Shown piece after piece: positions 1 through 12,517 of a DNA stretch of 64,000 nt. The DNA comes from Porodaedalea pini (lineage: Eukaryota > Basidiomycota > Agaricomycetes > Hymenochaetales > Hymenochaetaceae), in the NCBI GenBank assembly GCA_002794775.1, contig NBAY01000001.1, positions 2,790,001-2,854,000 of the forward strand. Direction: 5' to 3'. Position 1 is the stretch's first letter; each line of letters begins with the position of its first letter. Below the pieces are notes generated by a model. The model was not told the origin of the DNA. It was given only the letters and a program-made list of their open reading frames with translations, and did no database searches. The position numbers were made by a program, and so were the translations under genes.

Positions 1-3000
1 GCTGCCAGTGCCTTCGCCAAGTGCCGCATCGGATAAACCTGTTCAAGGAGATCAATACGGAAGTTATCGCCATTGTGCACTGAGTATTTGCCTTGCTTCT
101 TGGCTTGCAAACGTATGATCCTGGGTCCAACAGTCGATGAGAAGAGGCACGCGTATTTCACAAATAATGAAGTTCACCTTTCTTCAATGGTGTCACGAAC
201 TATTAAGCGATGGACGTTAACAGCCTTTTGCTGACCAAGCCGATGCACGCGATCATAGGCTTGGGCTTCAGTAGCATAGTTCCATGCCAGGTCAAGACTG
301 ACGGCAATATAAGTAACTTGACTATAGAGCAAACAGGTTCGTCTCACTTTATGACGCGATTGGCGACAGTAAGATTCAGGCTGCGGAAACATTTGCTGTG
401 AGAAATCAAACCACAGAGCCAATGTAACTTACCCGACTCCGCCACACTTCAAGCTAGAAGAAAGTACAGCCGTGAGCAAGTTAGATGATTAAGACCGACA
501 GGACGGACAATACCTGATGAGCATCACAGATGGCCCTGTTGGCTTCTTGAATTGAGCGACAGACCTGTGATTGTACATTGAGCTCGGTGATGGCCAGCTA
601 TCTTCGGAAAGGAATGAGCATACTCAACGCGCGCCAATCGGTTCATCCTTCCGTCATAGCGAAGAACGTCGACCCCAGACCGTTTCAAATACGTCTCAAC
701 CACTGGACAGAGATACATTTGCTGTTTGACATCAAAGATGAGAAACAGACTACTCACAATCGAGCATACTCGTCCCTGCAAGAGCGTGAAGTATTAAAAA
801 AAGTTCTTTAGAGACAGTGCGGAAGAGCTTACATTGAGAGTAAACTATGACTTTGTCTCCAGGGAACTCCGCTCTCCATTGCATAATGCTTTCAAGCATC
901 CGTCGCATCTTAGTGCTAGGCTCGATACTGTCCTTAGCTGATAATTCAGCGTCGGTGTCATCATCATTTCCAATGATACCATCCTTCAGGACGCTATCGA
1001 CCCTCAGTTTCTTCAGCGGCCGTTCAGAACTGGAATCAGCACCGGCAGGTTTTGGCAAACTACTGCCAAGCTCTTCAAGCTCTTCCGCGGATGGCTCAAA
1101 GATCTTTCCCACGAATATGTGATCCCTAGCGAGCAAGGCGCGGCAAAGTGGGCCTACAAATACCATCAGCACCTTGCGCATTTCAAAGACAGGCGATTCC
1201 AGTTCACTGACAACGAGCGGCTTCCTCGAGGCTATTGCGTATATATGAGAATTGACATGCCAGAAGACCGAATAATTCCAAGGCTCACCCTTCTCCTTCC
1301 GCTTTTTGCAGCACCTCGTTTATACAATCTAAGCTACGTCAGCGATTGCCCTCACAAACAAAGGAAATCTGTCCACAAACCTGAGCAAAACTCGTGTGTG
1401 CAGATAGTAATGCGCCGGTTTTCGACAAAAGCTGAGACAATCATCAGCCAGAACGTCGTGGTCAAAGATACCTGACTCACGTTCCATGCAGATCGCACAC
1501 TCATCATCCTCAGATTTGACCAGACCAAGTTCAGCCTTCATGCGAAGCAGTATCCTGTCTTTAAACCTGGATGGGCATAGAATATCTTTAAGTATCTCTC
1601 GACAGAGTCACTAGCAACTAGAACTGTACGGACCGTTCCCGAACCTTTTGAAATACAAGCTTTGTGAACACATAATTTATAAGAAAAATATTATAGAAGC
1701 CGCACCTCTTTGACTTTTTGAGCACTCATCAATCGCATCGCTCTGGCTAATTCAGTCTTCTGTTTGGCGTCGTCCATTTCTTCGGATTCGGCTTCTGCCT
1801 AAAATCACGGAAGTCAAAGGCTTTTTCGTTTACGAAAATGAGATCCATACAGTAGCCAGACTTGGATGGCTGTAACAATTGGTATTAGCTGATTCCATAA
1901 CTGCTATACCGATTCGACTCACCAACACAACTGACGCAAACGCAGAATCATGACTAGTATAAATGAGTAGCTGAATTTACGGAATGAGATGCATGTCTAT
2001 CAATCAATAGAGAAGTGTTTGTCTCACTTCTTCATGACCGTGCCTTCTTTGAGGAATCGAGAGACGATCTTCTTTTGAGATGTCTCTATACCTGCGTATA
2101 TCTAAGGAGCAACAGTAAGTACAATGCCACGACAAGTCATATACAAAGACTGTCAGATACTTACCTGACGCTCTTCAGGCGTAAATTCAAGCTCGACCAT
2201 ATCGATGGTCTTTAATCCGAGTCGAATTATAGGTTTACCATCCTACAGTATGTCCCGGAGTCAGACGTAAGTAGCATGACTTGATTTGAAGAACATGCCA
2301 ATGTGCTGTCCTTAGTACGACGTAAGAGATGCGCTTTCAGTATAGTCTGCGCCTTTCGTCCTAATACCCAAACACATCAGGTCGTCACCCTCACGGTCTA
2401 GTTCGAATGGATACCAACCTGCGCGACTCGGATTCTTCTTTTGTACTCTCGCCTGCACAAAACTTATTTTCTATTAACCGTCCCCCTGATAAATTGATCA
2501 CTTACAACTTCCTCATTGAACATCTTCCAGTCATCCCAAGGCGCAAATCGGCAAAACCTAATAAAAGGCGTAAGCATTCACTAATCATCCGGCACCCAGT
2601 AATAAGAATATTGACCTCAGAAAACCATAGATGTCGGCACTGAAGGTTGTGAAAGTACATCAGATAGATGCTACAAGACAGAGGTAAAGAAACATACAGC
2701 GTGTTGGTGATTGGTGTGCCGGTGAGACACCATCGGTAGCGTGAGTCGAGCTTCGCTACGCACATGCTTATACGTGTGGATCTGACATGAATAGAAATTT
2801 GGAACCAAGCCACGTTTAAACTGAGTATGAGAGCCTTTCTACCTGTTCCGGATGCTCTGTGCTTCGTCAATGACGACTCGCAACCATTGGACTCTCGCAA
2901 GAGGACCCCTATTGAAACGATGAACAACTACTCATAGGAAACAAACAACTGAAAAAACTAACAGTGTCTTCCTATTTGTTATAGGGACGTCCGTATCTGA

Positions 3001-5676
3001 CGAATCCTCTTCGTCGTTCGGATCATTCGGACTCCTTTTCTTTTCTTTTGGAAAGTCCATAATAACGGACTGATGTGAAGCAATGATGACCTATGAAAAA
3101 AATAAGACAGAGTTTCTCTCAGAAAGAGCCATCACACTTACATCGTATTCTTCAATTTCCTTTACTGATTTGAGCTTATCCTTGCCGTGGTGAATGTGGA
3201 CGCGGAAGACACCTGGCTCAGCCTTGTCATCAAACTCTTCATACCACTAGAGAAACATTTCAGCATCACTAAAAGGTCATTCTCAGATCGAACTCGCCTG
3301 TTGCAGGAGTGAAGCAGGTGCGAGAACCAGCGTCGTTCGGCGCGCCTGCTCGACTTCCTTGCCCTTTCCTTTTTCTAGACGAAGGCGTTCAAAGAAGTCA
3401 TACTCAATTACCCTTTCAGGAGGACGGTTGATAACCATTGTAGCAATCATCTGGACAGTCTAAGAAGACAGCTCTGAGCATAAATCTGAGGAAGAGTAAG
3501 GCATTCAAAATCATTTAGTTACCTTCCCGAGACCTGAAAATTGCAAAGTTTTTCTTAAATTAATTCCATCAGGAAATCTTGGAAGCTATAGATACTAACC
3601 CATAGCATCAGCAAGGATCCCACCGAGCTTCTCTTCGTCACTTTCCTGACATGTTATTAAGCCAATAATCTCTACAAATAGTTTTTTCGAACTGACCTGA
3701 TCGACCATCCAAGCCACTCCGATAATCTGATGCGGAAGCAAACGAACATGCATGCCGTCGAGGAGGTCGTTCTCAGTCCGCATCTTGAGCTTCTTTTGCG
3801 CATCTGTAACAGTTGTGACGTCCTTGAATTCTTCGAGCGCTTTATGCATGAAATCCTTGAAACTAATTCCTTGATAAATGCTCAATTGGACGGATAATGG
3901 CGCATAAGCATACCGCTTCTCTAAGTCTGAGCCACCTATATCAACCCTTCCCACGGGACCACCTTCATCATAGTTTATATTGAAATCGCCATCGTTCATG
4001 CGGCCTCGATATGATCCATACCCAGCCAAATTTGCAGCCTGGGACTCCTGAAAGCGACGTATTGCGATGTCTCGTGCCGCATTCAGAGCAGACCCCTCCC
4101 CACCACGATTCTGCAACTCGAGTGGAAGTGGCACGACAGGACGGTTGTGGAGAGGTGAGGATGACCATGGCTCAGAATTGACGGCATGAAGCGCGGCATG
4201 ATAGTCCATGCCTGGGCCTGCTTGCTGCATTTGGCCACTGTACGCTTGATGCACAGCGGATGCAGAGGTGAAGCCGCGTTCGCCATAGCCGAAAGGACTG
4301 GCCGAGCCTGAATTGTCGACTACTTGCTCTTCCTCGTCAATATCATACCAAGCACCAGGGAGCTTGCGCTTTCCCGTGCTGCTGCTCTCCACTCGAGGGG
4401 ACTCGTGCGTTATGTCCAAAGACGATGCATACGTGCCTGAATATCTTTCCTGAGCCGCGGGCGCAGGGTTCGAAGATTGATAGGAAGTTAGCGCCGCTGC
4501 CTCATTTCTCTTGCGTATATGATGAGGAGATCTGAGATGTTCCTGTAGCCTTCCTCAGGAAATCTGACAAACTCTGAATAGAAAAATAACACACCTCGTA
4601 TGCTCCAACACATTGGATGACATCGTCCAGATTCGCTTCGAAGGAGCCCGAGCCAGGAAACGCTACAGAAAAATGGCAAATCTGACAGCGTGCCTGAATA
4701 ACGTCGCGACCTAGACATGAATTGGAAAGTGCATCTTTGTAAGATATAGACTGCCAGCTTACTTTCCCTATACAAGTGGTACGTCTGAACTTTTTCGCCA
4801 GGCGTGTTCTCAAGAATGCCCTGTATTTGAGCATGATATGTCTCTTCGAAGGGAAACGGCTCTTCAGGCTCCTCAAACTCGTACGTGGCGGGAGCATGGA
4901 AAGAAGCGTCGCCACGCGAGACAGCTGAAGATGACGCTGCTGCGTTGCCAGAATGCTCGTCCGCCCCTGGACGTCGAGGAGGAGAGTCACGTTGCTGCTG
5001 TTCCCCACGATTTTCGTTCTCATTTGGTCCATTGAGTTCTTCATGGAGTTTCAAGGCAAGAAGAAAGTCTTCATCGATTTCCTGCAGCGGAGTTTCATTG
5101 CTCGAACTCGGGAAAGTATTCGAGTAAAAAGGTTCTGGTGGCGAGCAAGTAAGATCCACAACTTGACGTGAGCTTGACTTTGTACTCGGGCCTGGCATCG
5201 CATTTCCTGAGCTTGAAGTGGTCGGAACAGGAAGTTGTGCAGATTGCGAGACAAGGGCTTTCCTACGAAGATGGGCTGGTGATCTCAAATGCTCCTAAAG
5301 ATTTATGAGTGCAAACGATATACAAATATGGTCTTGGGTATGACACGTACCTCAAAGTTATTCATGGAACCGAAAATATCTTTCCCATCCTCTTCTGGCT
5401 CTCCATTACCAGGGGGTAGTATGCGCTCACAGACACGACAAAATACCGCACCAGCTGATTAAGCCTCAGAATAGACTCGCTACTGATTATATGTCTTGTG
5501 TACTCACCACCATTGTCGAGATCTATCGTAAAGTCCCGTTCGTCAGGGTGTGCAGCCAAGAAATGTTTGAGATGCACGATGTAGACAGTTGAAATTGGCC
5601 GTTCATCGCCTGCATCGCGACCGAGCGTCTTTCTTGCAATGCTTCTCAGCGTTTTTCTGTCGAAATTCGCACTCAT
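1..5676 (-). CDS. SNF2-family ATPase with RING finger (Rad5/Rad16/Uls1-like), 3' end outside window
   Basis: Multi-exon gene read leftwards from an ATG at 5676. The first exons give [10 protein letters not shown] and then a C2H2-like finger (FCRVCERIL ... HLRSPAHL). A long acidic, Ser/Pro-rich region follows. The ATPase core starts near 3.75 kb with [13 protein letters not shown] and motif [10 protein letters not shown] (3.6 kb). The DEAQ box ([13 protein letters not shown]) is at 2.85 kb and LTGTPITN at 2.71 kb. A C3HC4 RING is rebuilt across introns at 0.75-1.5 kb (ECAICMEP, CTHEFCSDC, CPLCR). Helicase C follows ([22 protein letters not shown]), then [11 protein letters not shown] at the edge. 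The RING lying inside the ATPase is the layout of Rad5/Rad16/HLTF and Uls1 proteins, which are nuclear DNA translocases and ubiquitin or SUMO-targeted ligases in DNA repair. No HIRAN domain was seen, so Rad16 or Uls1 fits better than Rad5; the exact orthologue is uncertain. The C-terminus is cut by the window edge. Confidence 0.88.
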
Positions 5677-7188
5677 TTTTGTGTGTGTGCAATGTGGACT
5701 CGTGGATGTAGAAAGACAAGAACGTAGTCAACGACTCGCACCGAGGTGGCTTCAACGCGTCTCGCTAAATTCTACTACTGTGATATACAACGTCACGCGA
5801 CGCGTCGATTTCTTCAATTCAACTTGAACTTATTTCAGTTAAGGTAGGGGAAAGATAAACTCAACAAGCTAAGTCACATCACAGTCACGGACCCTGATTA
5901 CCCCATTAGGAAGGACCCTGAGGCCAAAATTGCGAGTACAGATATTTTTTTTTGGTGAAGCAAAGGCAAGTTATAGAATTGTCTAGAGTATAAGTAAATT
6001 AGATGCCTGCTCTATCCAGTTCTTCCATAATTGTGGTATTCAATGTCCTGTGACCATGATATCTTCTGTTAACCCATTGTGCTTGGATCCCATTCAAACC
6101 ATGACGATATGCATCCATGAATCGAGCCGACCGGTCTGCAAACCTAAGTCATATAAAAAATCAGCTTTATAGAATGCAAAAACACAAAATAAAACAGAGA
6201 GAGATATTTCCATGTACTCACCAAGTCCTTTCTACTGCTTAGATTCTTTAGCCAACTGGTCTTTTTCCTTGAGGGAGGCGGCATCAATTATTTTGCAGGT
6301 GGTAACTGAGTCGAACAGAGGAAATGCAGCAGATATGCGCATTAGTAATATTGTGTAAAATACTATATATAGAAATTATTTGTCATTTAGGTATAGCCGA
6401 GACCGGCCAAAATCTCCTGTTGAATTTTTCAAAAATCCGACAGGTTGTTGCACAATGAAATCTGAGGCCTTTCACAAAAAAGAGTTTTTTCCTTAAACAG
6501 AAAGTCCAAAACTTCATATTTTTGAAATTTAAAAACACAGATCTCTAGCCAAATACAATCTCAAGAGTTCTGTGGGGCTTAATTGCAAGTTTGTGTCCAG
6601 TTGAAGAAGCAGTTCCCTCGACATTGTGTGTCACCAGATTAGGCAAGTAAGGTTAGCGCCACCCGCGTCACACCCTGTCGAGTTTATCTTTCCCCTACCT
6701 TACTGTACAACTTATCGGGCAGCCTGTTGAAATGATCCAAGTTTGTAGTGCTAGTCTGGGACTTCGCCTTGAGTAATGTAATTTGTAAGGATCTTGCAGG
6801 CATGTGACAACTCGAAGCAAACAAGGTTTACTATGCACAAAGAAAGCACTGGCCGCTGGGCGTGGATTGCAGGCAACTTCTTCGAGCTATCGCCAACGTC
6901 AAGTTAAAGTTCCACCTGCAAAATCTCCATGATGAACATGCATTTAGCAGACAAACGGAGTTATTCGTGCTATCTCTCCTTGAATTGTACACGTACATGA
7001 GGTAAATGAGTTACATGATGCGGCAAGAGTAATTAAAAAACAGATCGCAAAGCAAGACAACATAGCACATCCGGGGTCGCAGTGCAACTCAAGTAATCTA
7101 AGGTAATATACAAATAGAAAGTGAAGGAGAAAGCACGTAGAAATATTTGACGACGATTCGACCAACGCACTCTCGATGACCAGCTCTT
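5677..7188. other. Intergenic region
   Basis: Apart from the inverted-repeat element at 5834-6708, this stretch holds AT-rich sequence with a poly-T run near 5945 and no coding potential that I could support. It contains the divergent-side promoter of the SNF2/RING gene and the 3' flank of the gene ending at 7189. Confidence 0.6.
5834..6708. mobile_element. Non-autonomous terminal-inverted-repeat DNA element
   Basis: A 22-base perfect inverted repeat starts AAGGTAGGGGAAAGATAAAC at 5841-5862 and recurs reversed at 6680-6701. Just outside the repeats the same 7 bases AACTTAT occur at 5827-5833 and 6709-6715, as expected for a target-site duplication. The interior is AT-rich and has no credible coding region, so this is a deletion derivative or MITE-like element. 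Superfamily is unknown; 7-8 base duplications occur in hAT-like and some other groups. It sits about 160 bases upstream of the SNF2/RING start codon and may overlap its promoter. Confidence 0.7.
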
Positions 7189-8043
7189 TCATGTCCTCCT
7201 GAGCCTCAACCGCATCTCCGTCCGTCTCTCCTTCCCCTCGTCGATGAACGCTTCAAAGACATTCTCGAGACGGTCCTGTTGATCCTGGACCCTCTTCTGG
7301 ACACTAGCTGAACGGCGCTCGGCTTGTTCGAGTCTCGCAAATCGATCATGCAACGCTCGGACTTGATCGCGCGTCCCAGCGAGTTCTTTTCGGAGAGCAG
7401 AAATCTCATCTGCTGCATGCTTAAACTCGAGTGGCTTGCCGCAGATGTCTTCCTCCGGCCTGATGTCCCGCGTAATGTCGGCAAGGGAAGCACGAGCGGG
7501 AGAAGCAAAGGATTGAGCGACTTTACGGGCCTGGCGCGGCCGTTCTATGAATATAGCGAAGGTGTAGGCTATCTTGCGTGAGCGGGTCTGAACAAAGTGG
7601 CTAAGGTTCAAGCCGCTCTGTGGCCTGCGAGGCTCAGCGGCACCCCGCTTCGATATGCAAACTGGACAATAGTTCGAATATTAATCGTGGACTTGTCTAA
7701 TATGAGTTTTGCCAATGTACGCACGGAGGCCAATGTTGTTGAGATAGTTCCCAAATTCTGCATCTTCTGCACAGCCTACACAGTTATCTGCCTTTGTCTT
7801 CACCATAAGCCTCGTTGCCGACTGCCGAAGAGGTGACGGTATCTTAGGTGCGTAAGGCTGCACTCGGTTCCAGCAACCACGATCCGAAAGGCTATCAGTA
7901 ACAGCGCGAGGAATATAGAGATTACGCCCTCCATCCAGAAGATGTACAGGGAGCGCACGCAACACCTCTTTCGAATCAACGGTGTAAGACGGGAAATGAC
8001 AAGATAAACTTGCCTTGAAATGCCAGGCTACCGTCTCACTCAT
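7189..8043 (-). CDS. Hypothetical coiled-coil protein, exon structure unresolved
   Basis: Two open stretches on the minus strand look coding. The first begins at ATG 8043 (MSETVAWHFK) and stays open to about 7681. The second, 7189-7611, has no ATG of its own and so must be a downstream exon. It encodes an Arg/Glu-rich helix with heptad-like spacing (ARLEQAERRSASVQKRVQDQ, then QQDRLENVFEAFIDEGKE) and ends in RLRLRRT. The high GC and codon use of 7200-7560 resemble neighbouring genes. I could not find a clean phase-compatible splice joining the two parts, so they may be one gene or two, or a partly decayed gene. I do not recognise the family; the coiled coil suggests a scaffold or complex subunit, but no function is claimed. 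Confidence 0.42.
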
Positions 8044-9259
8044 ATCGACGATCTCCACAGGCACGCAAAGGAAAGGAAGAGATTATTGTGGGGAAAGGGG
8101 AGAACAAAGCGGGTTTTATATTCTCGACGAGCGTGGCTAGCCACACGGCAGAGAAAAACTAGAAGGAGGGCACATCATCGGTTGTGGTCGGCTATCACAA
8201 GTGTGGCAGGAGAAGCAAGGAAAAATACACAAAAATGAAGCCCATGATCATTCAGATCCCTGCCTGTTCGTTTGTGTACCGTTTGTTTCTCTGTATTTTT
8301 GAGTCCACCAACATGAATGTAAAATAGGTATACCAGTGACGCGATTTTAGCTCATGTTCTCGAACTTGAACGGCAGACTGGTCCTGACCTTCCTTGTAAT
8401 CTCGGTACAATCATACTCGGTGCTAGAGATGTCAAATTAATCAGTAAATATTCCAACGGGACGACAAAAAGGTTGTGAAAAATTTGTGAGGAGTACAGGA
8501 CAGCATGGATGACAATGGATGTCCGTATCCTAACACGGAACAACACTAGTACTGTATTCGTGAGAATTTTGCGTTGGACTTGACAGTCAGCCACGACTAG
8601 CGCGTCCACTGTCGCTCATATCTCTCTCGCACCTTTTATATGCACATGGTTTTCATTTCGGGCGCATCAGGAACCGCATTAATATTTCTTCTGATGCTGG
8701 CACTCGTTCGTTTGGACACGGCCTCATAGCCTCAATAGTAATCAACCAGGGAAGTCGCCCAAAGAAAGTGGCCATCAAGTTGGATAAACAATGTACAATT
8801 CTGGCAACAACGTGTCGTAAAACATGCTTCAACAGCGGCGGTATTGACCTTTTCTCCGTTTTTGCGATGAAGCCTGATTCAGCTGACGCCCGGGCACCTG
8901 GGGGACAAGAGCGCACTTAAAAAAAGTCAAAGCAAACCTAAAGTGTGCGATTTGGAAGCATCAGATCTCCTCTATTTTCTCTTGTCGTACTTCACAGGCA
9001 GCCATCGGACCCTCGGTCGGAGTCGGGCGAACAAAAAAGTCGAAAGGTCCTCTATTTTGGGTATCTCGCACCCTGTGCAGCGTCTCGCGAGCTTCTGTTC
9101 TCTGCTGGAGACTGAGCGGCATTCTTCAATTGACATCCCGACGGTTGGCTCCGAATCGGCGACTGCTCATTCCAAGGTTGTGTTACAACCCGGTATAGAG
9201 ACTCCGCTTTCGTTCAGGACCATCTTCAAATTCTACACGCTTGTTCTCTTGCCTCCACG
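8044..9259. other. Intergenic region
   Basis: Between divergent genes (coiled-coil protein to the left, P450 to the right). Short open stretches occur on both strands, but none has recognisable domains or supported splice sites. It should contain both promoters. I see no repeats. Confidence 0.5.
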
Positions 9260-11948
9260 ATGTCTCCATCGAGCTCTGTGCTTGACTCTGCGGTTTTGCT
9301 GCGTTTGTTCCTTCAGTTGTTGCTTGCCTTAACAGTCATTTTCGTCGTGTCGTTTTGGTCTTTCTTGCGCAAAATCATTCTCAGGTCGACACTGCGCGGC
9401 CTTCCAGGCCCTGCAAGGTCCTCGTTATTCAAGGGTGAGTGTCGCGGTTTATTCATCTTATCGTACGAGGCTCCGGCATTATCGCCTATCAAAATACATA
9501 TAGAAAGCTTCTTTTGAAATGAAGTCATATCTTCTCTTTTATGCTGCTTCTTTCGCAGATCCACGTGTTCCGTTCAGACTTTCGTTTATTCACGATTTCT
9601 GAAACTCAGCATTTAAGGGAACTTAGGACAGCTGTTTGACCAGCAAGGATGGGACTTCCATAGAGACCTCGTTCGACGCTACGGCGGCGCCGTGAAAATT
9701 CATGGTCTTTGCGGAGTAACTTAAAAGTTCCGTCTCGAAAAATACTCTTATATTGAAACGGCTTATTTTGTAGGATGAACAAGTATACGTATCAGATCCG
9801 AAGGCGCTCCATCACATTGTCATCAAGGATCAAGACATCTACGAAGAAACCAATTTCTTTATAAAGTATGTGCAGTGCATCTGGCGAATAAAACCATCTC
9901 GTACTAAGCGAACGCGGCCAATACCAGGACAAACCTTGTCTGCTTTGGCCCCGGAATCGTCTCCGTTGTCGGTGAGTGACTTCATAACACGATATCCGCT
10001 CTTCTGTTCAAAGCTCTCCGATCTTCCTTTCACTCACCCATCCCGCCGCCACCACCACCACAAACAGGCGAGCAACATCGAAAGCAACGCAAGTTGATGA
10101 GTCCGGTGTTCAACGTCCACCACCTCCGCGGGCTTACTCCGATCTTCTACCGCATCTCACATGAAGTACGTCTTTTCCCCCGTCCCGCTTGCCGCTCCTC
10201 TCCGGTGCTCCAACCAACAAATGCCGAAGCTCGGGGCTTACTCTCTCTTTCAACTCGTTCTTCAGCTGGTCGACGTCTTGAAGCGCCGGTTTGCCAGCCA
10301 TGAGCCCGGTGCACAGCTCGAGATCGAGATGTTTTATTGGATGAAGCGCACAGCGCTAGAGATCGTTGGTCAGGGCGGGCTGGGATACTCATTCGGCCCG
10401 CTCGACGACACGTCTACGAATGAGTACAGCGACTCCGTCAAGGATTTTGCGTGCGTTGTTTCTCGCTCGCCTATTCGGAGCACACTCACTGATTATATTT
10501 CTAACACAGACCAACTCTCTTCCGGCTCTCGATACTCCGGCAATTCCTGCCCTTCTTCAGCGCGATCGGGCCCGTGTGGCTGCGTCGCGCCGCAGCGCGT
10601 GTTCTCCCCGTCAAACGCGCACAGCGCCTGCGTGAGATCGTCACCGTCATGGACCGAACTGTGCGTGCTGTCTATGCAGACAAGTGTGCACGTCTACGCG
10701 CTGGGGATACTGCGGTCCAGGCGCAGGTCGGCGAGGGGCGTGATATGACGAGTGTCTTGCGTGCGTATTGGGGCATAACGTTTAATTGAACTAACCTATT
10801 ATGCAGTAAGAGAAAACATGAAGTCGACGAATGAAGATAGACTAAGTGATGAAGAGATTCTCGGGCAGATGTCGTGTGTATATTGAATTTTCTTGCTTAG
10901 AATCCTCTCAGTGAAGTTATATACAGAACGCTCATCTTTGCCGGACAAGACTCGACGTCAGCCGCGTTTGCACGCATTTTGCACATGCTTGCAGAGCATC
11001 CGGATGAGCAAGCTAGGCTGCGCAGTGAGCTGGTCGAGGCGCGTGCGCTCGAGGGAAGAGACCTCGACTATGACGCACTACATGCACTGCCGTTCCTCGA
11101 CGCGGTGTGCCGCGAGACTCTCCGATTGTCCGTACTCGTCTTGCCTTCCACACCCGTCATTTCCTGGCTTTTCTTATAATTATCGTCAGACACCCGCCCA
11201 TATACATGCTCCATCGGACGTACGTCCTCTTTTCAAATCCTAAAACACTCACGCTCACATAGCACGTTCCATCTTCTCCAGGACAACGAAAGACGCGATT
11301 CTCCCGCTCTCCGTTCCCATTCCCTCACTTGACGGGAAGTCGTCAATCTCTGCGGTGCCGCTCCGGCGCAATACGAACGTCGTCATCGCGATAGAGGCTG
11401 CAAACCGGAATCCGGACATCTGGGGGGCGGATGCAGGCGAGTGGCGACCTGAGCGTTGGCTGAGGCGGGATGGGACCGTCGATGGTGGAGAGGAGCCGGG
11501 GAAAGATTCAATGGAGGAGAACAGAGAGAACAGGATGCCTGGGATTTATTCTGGGTTGTAGGTCCTTTTTTCCTTTATCATGTGCCATTGCCTTCTGACA
11601 GCAATGCAGACTGACATTCTTGGGTGGTGGAAGGTCATGCGTGTAAGTTATCAGTTCCCTCGTCGCAGCTTATTTCAACTTGCATATCGCTAGCGGTGTG
11701 AACTTTGCCATCCTAGAAATAAGTGCGCTCAAGTTTGTTTTTTCATTCACCACAATAAGATTACATTTATTGTATGTTCTATTGCAGAAACGATGTTATC
11801 CGCGATCATACCCGCCTTCCACCTTGAGCTCCCCACAGAGAAAGAGCTCGCGTGGAAGCTTGGAGGGATCGTCTCACCCGGCGTTAAGGACGACCCAGTA
11901 CCTAAACTTCCGCTCCGTCTTTCTGTAGTCGACAATCTCAGGGAATGA
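9260..11948 (+). CDS. Cytochrome P450 monooxygenase
   Basis: Starts at ATG 9260 with a hydrophobic N-terminal anchor (MSPSSSVLDSAVLLRLFLQL) and a Pro-rich hinge (RGLPGPARSS). About ten exons separated by ~50-70 base introns. Later exons give GNLGQLFDQQGWDFH, EQVYVSDPKALHHIV, FGPGIVSVVGEHHRKQRKLM, the I-helix FAGQDSTSAA, the K-helix CRETLRL, and RPERWL. The heme loop FLGGGRSCVG is formed across an intron whose acceptor lies near 11692 and keeps the Cys ligand. The stop is at 11946-11948. All P450 landmarks are present, so the gene looks functional. It should be an ER-anchored monooxygenase using P450 reductase. CYP family and substrate cannot be read from sequence alone. It differs from the CYP63-like pair at 31-37 kb in its heme loop and N-terminus, so it is not a recent copy of them. 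Confidence 0.9.
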
Positions 11949-12517
11949 GAGGAGTAACTGTGGCCCAACTCAGGATGTAATGAAGCATAGACTACGGCAA
12001 CGAAAAAAAGGAGGGGGGGTCGATAAGCAGAGTCTATATGCATATTTGAGTGCTATGGAAAGCTTGAGATCCCCTTTTGTTATTTTACAATTTCTCTTTT
12101 CATCCTGTCCACTTTGTAATGTTCAAACGCGGATCGTTTCTGGCGTAGCTTGGTTCGTTCTGGCGGCTATATTGAAATAATGGCAATAGCTTATGTTAGA
12201 AAACGTGTGTTGTGGGCGAAAACCTGCTGGTAGCGGGATCAGCTTGATCAAGGGGATGCCGCGCTGCAAACATGGACTAATGTTGAGGGAACGAAATTTA
12301 ACCTAGAAAAGCTTGAAATTTTCGGGGATGGTGACGCCGTCAGCCGCCGAGTTACCATATCCGGAGGTGCCAATGCTTTGTCATCGGCACCCCCAAAGCA
12401 TCGGTTGAGGGCCGCGCTCTTTCCTCACGCTGCCCTCGTTGTTGTCGTTGTCACCTCCATCGTCGCGCCAGACGTCAAAAACCAGTCCGCTCGTTGCTCT
12501 CATCTTTCACCACCGAA
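11949..12517. other. Intergenic region
   Basis: 3' flank of the P450 and promoter of the secreted protein gene. It contains a short A-run followed by a G-run near 12003-12017. No coding sequence seen. Confidence 0.5.
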
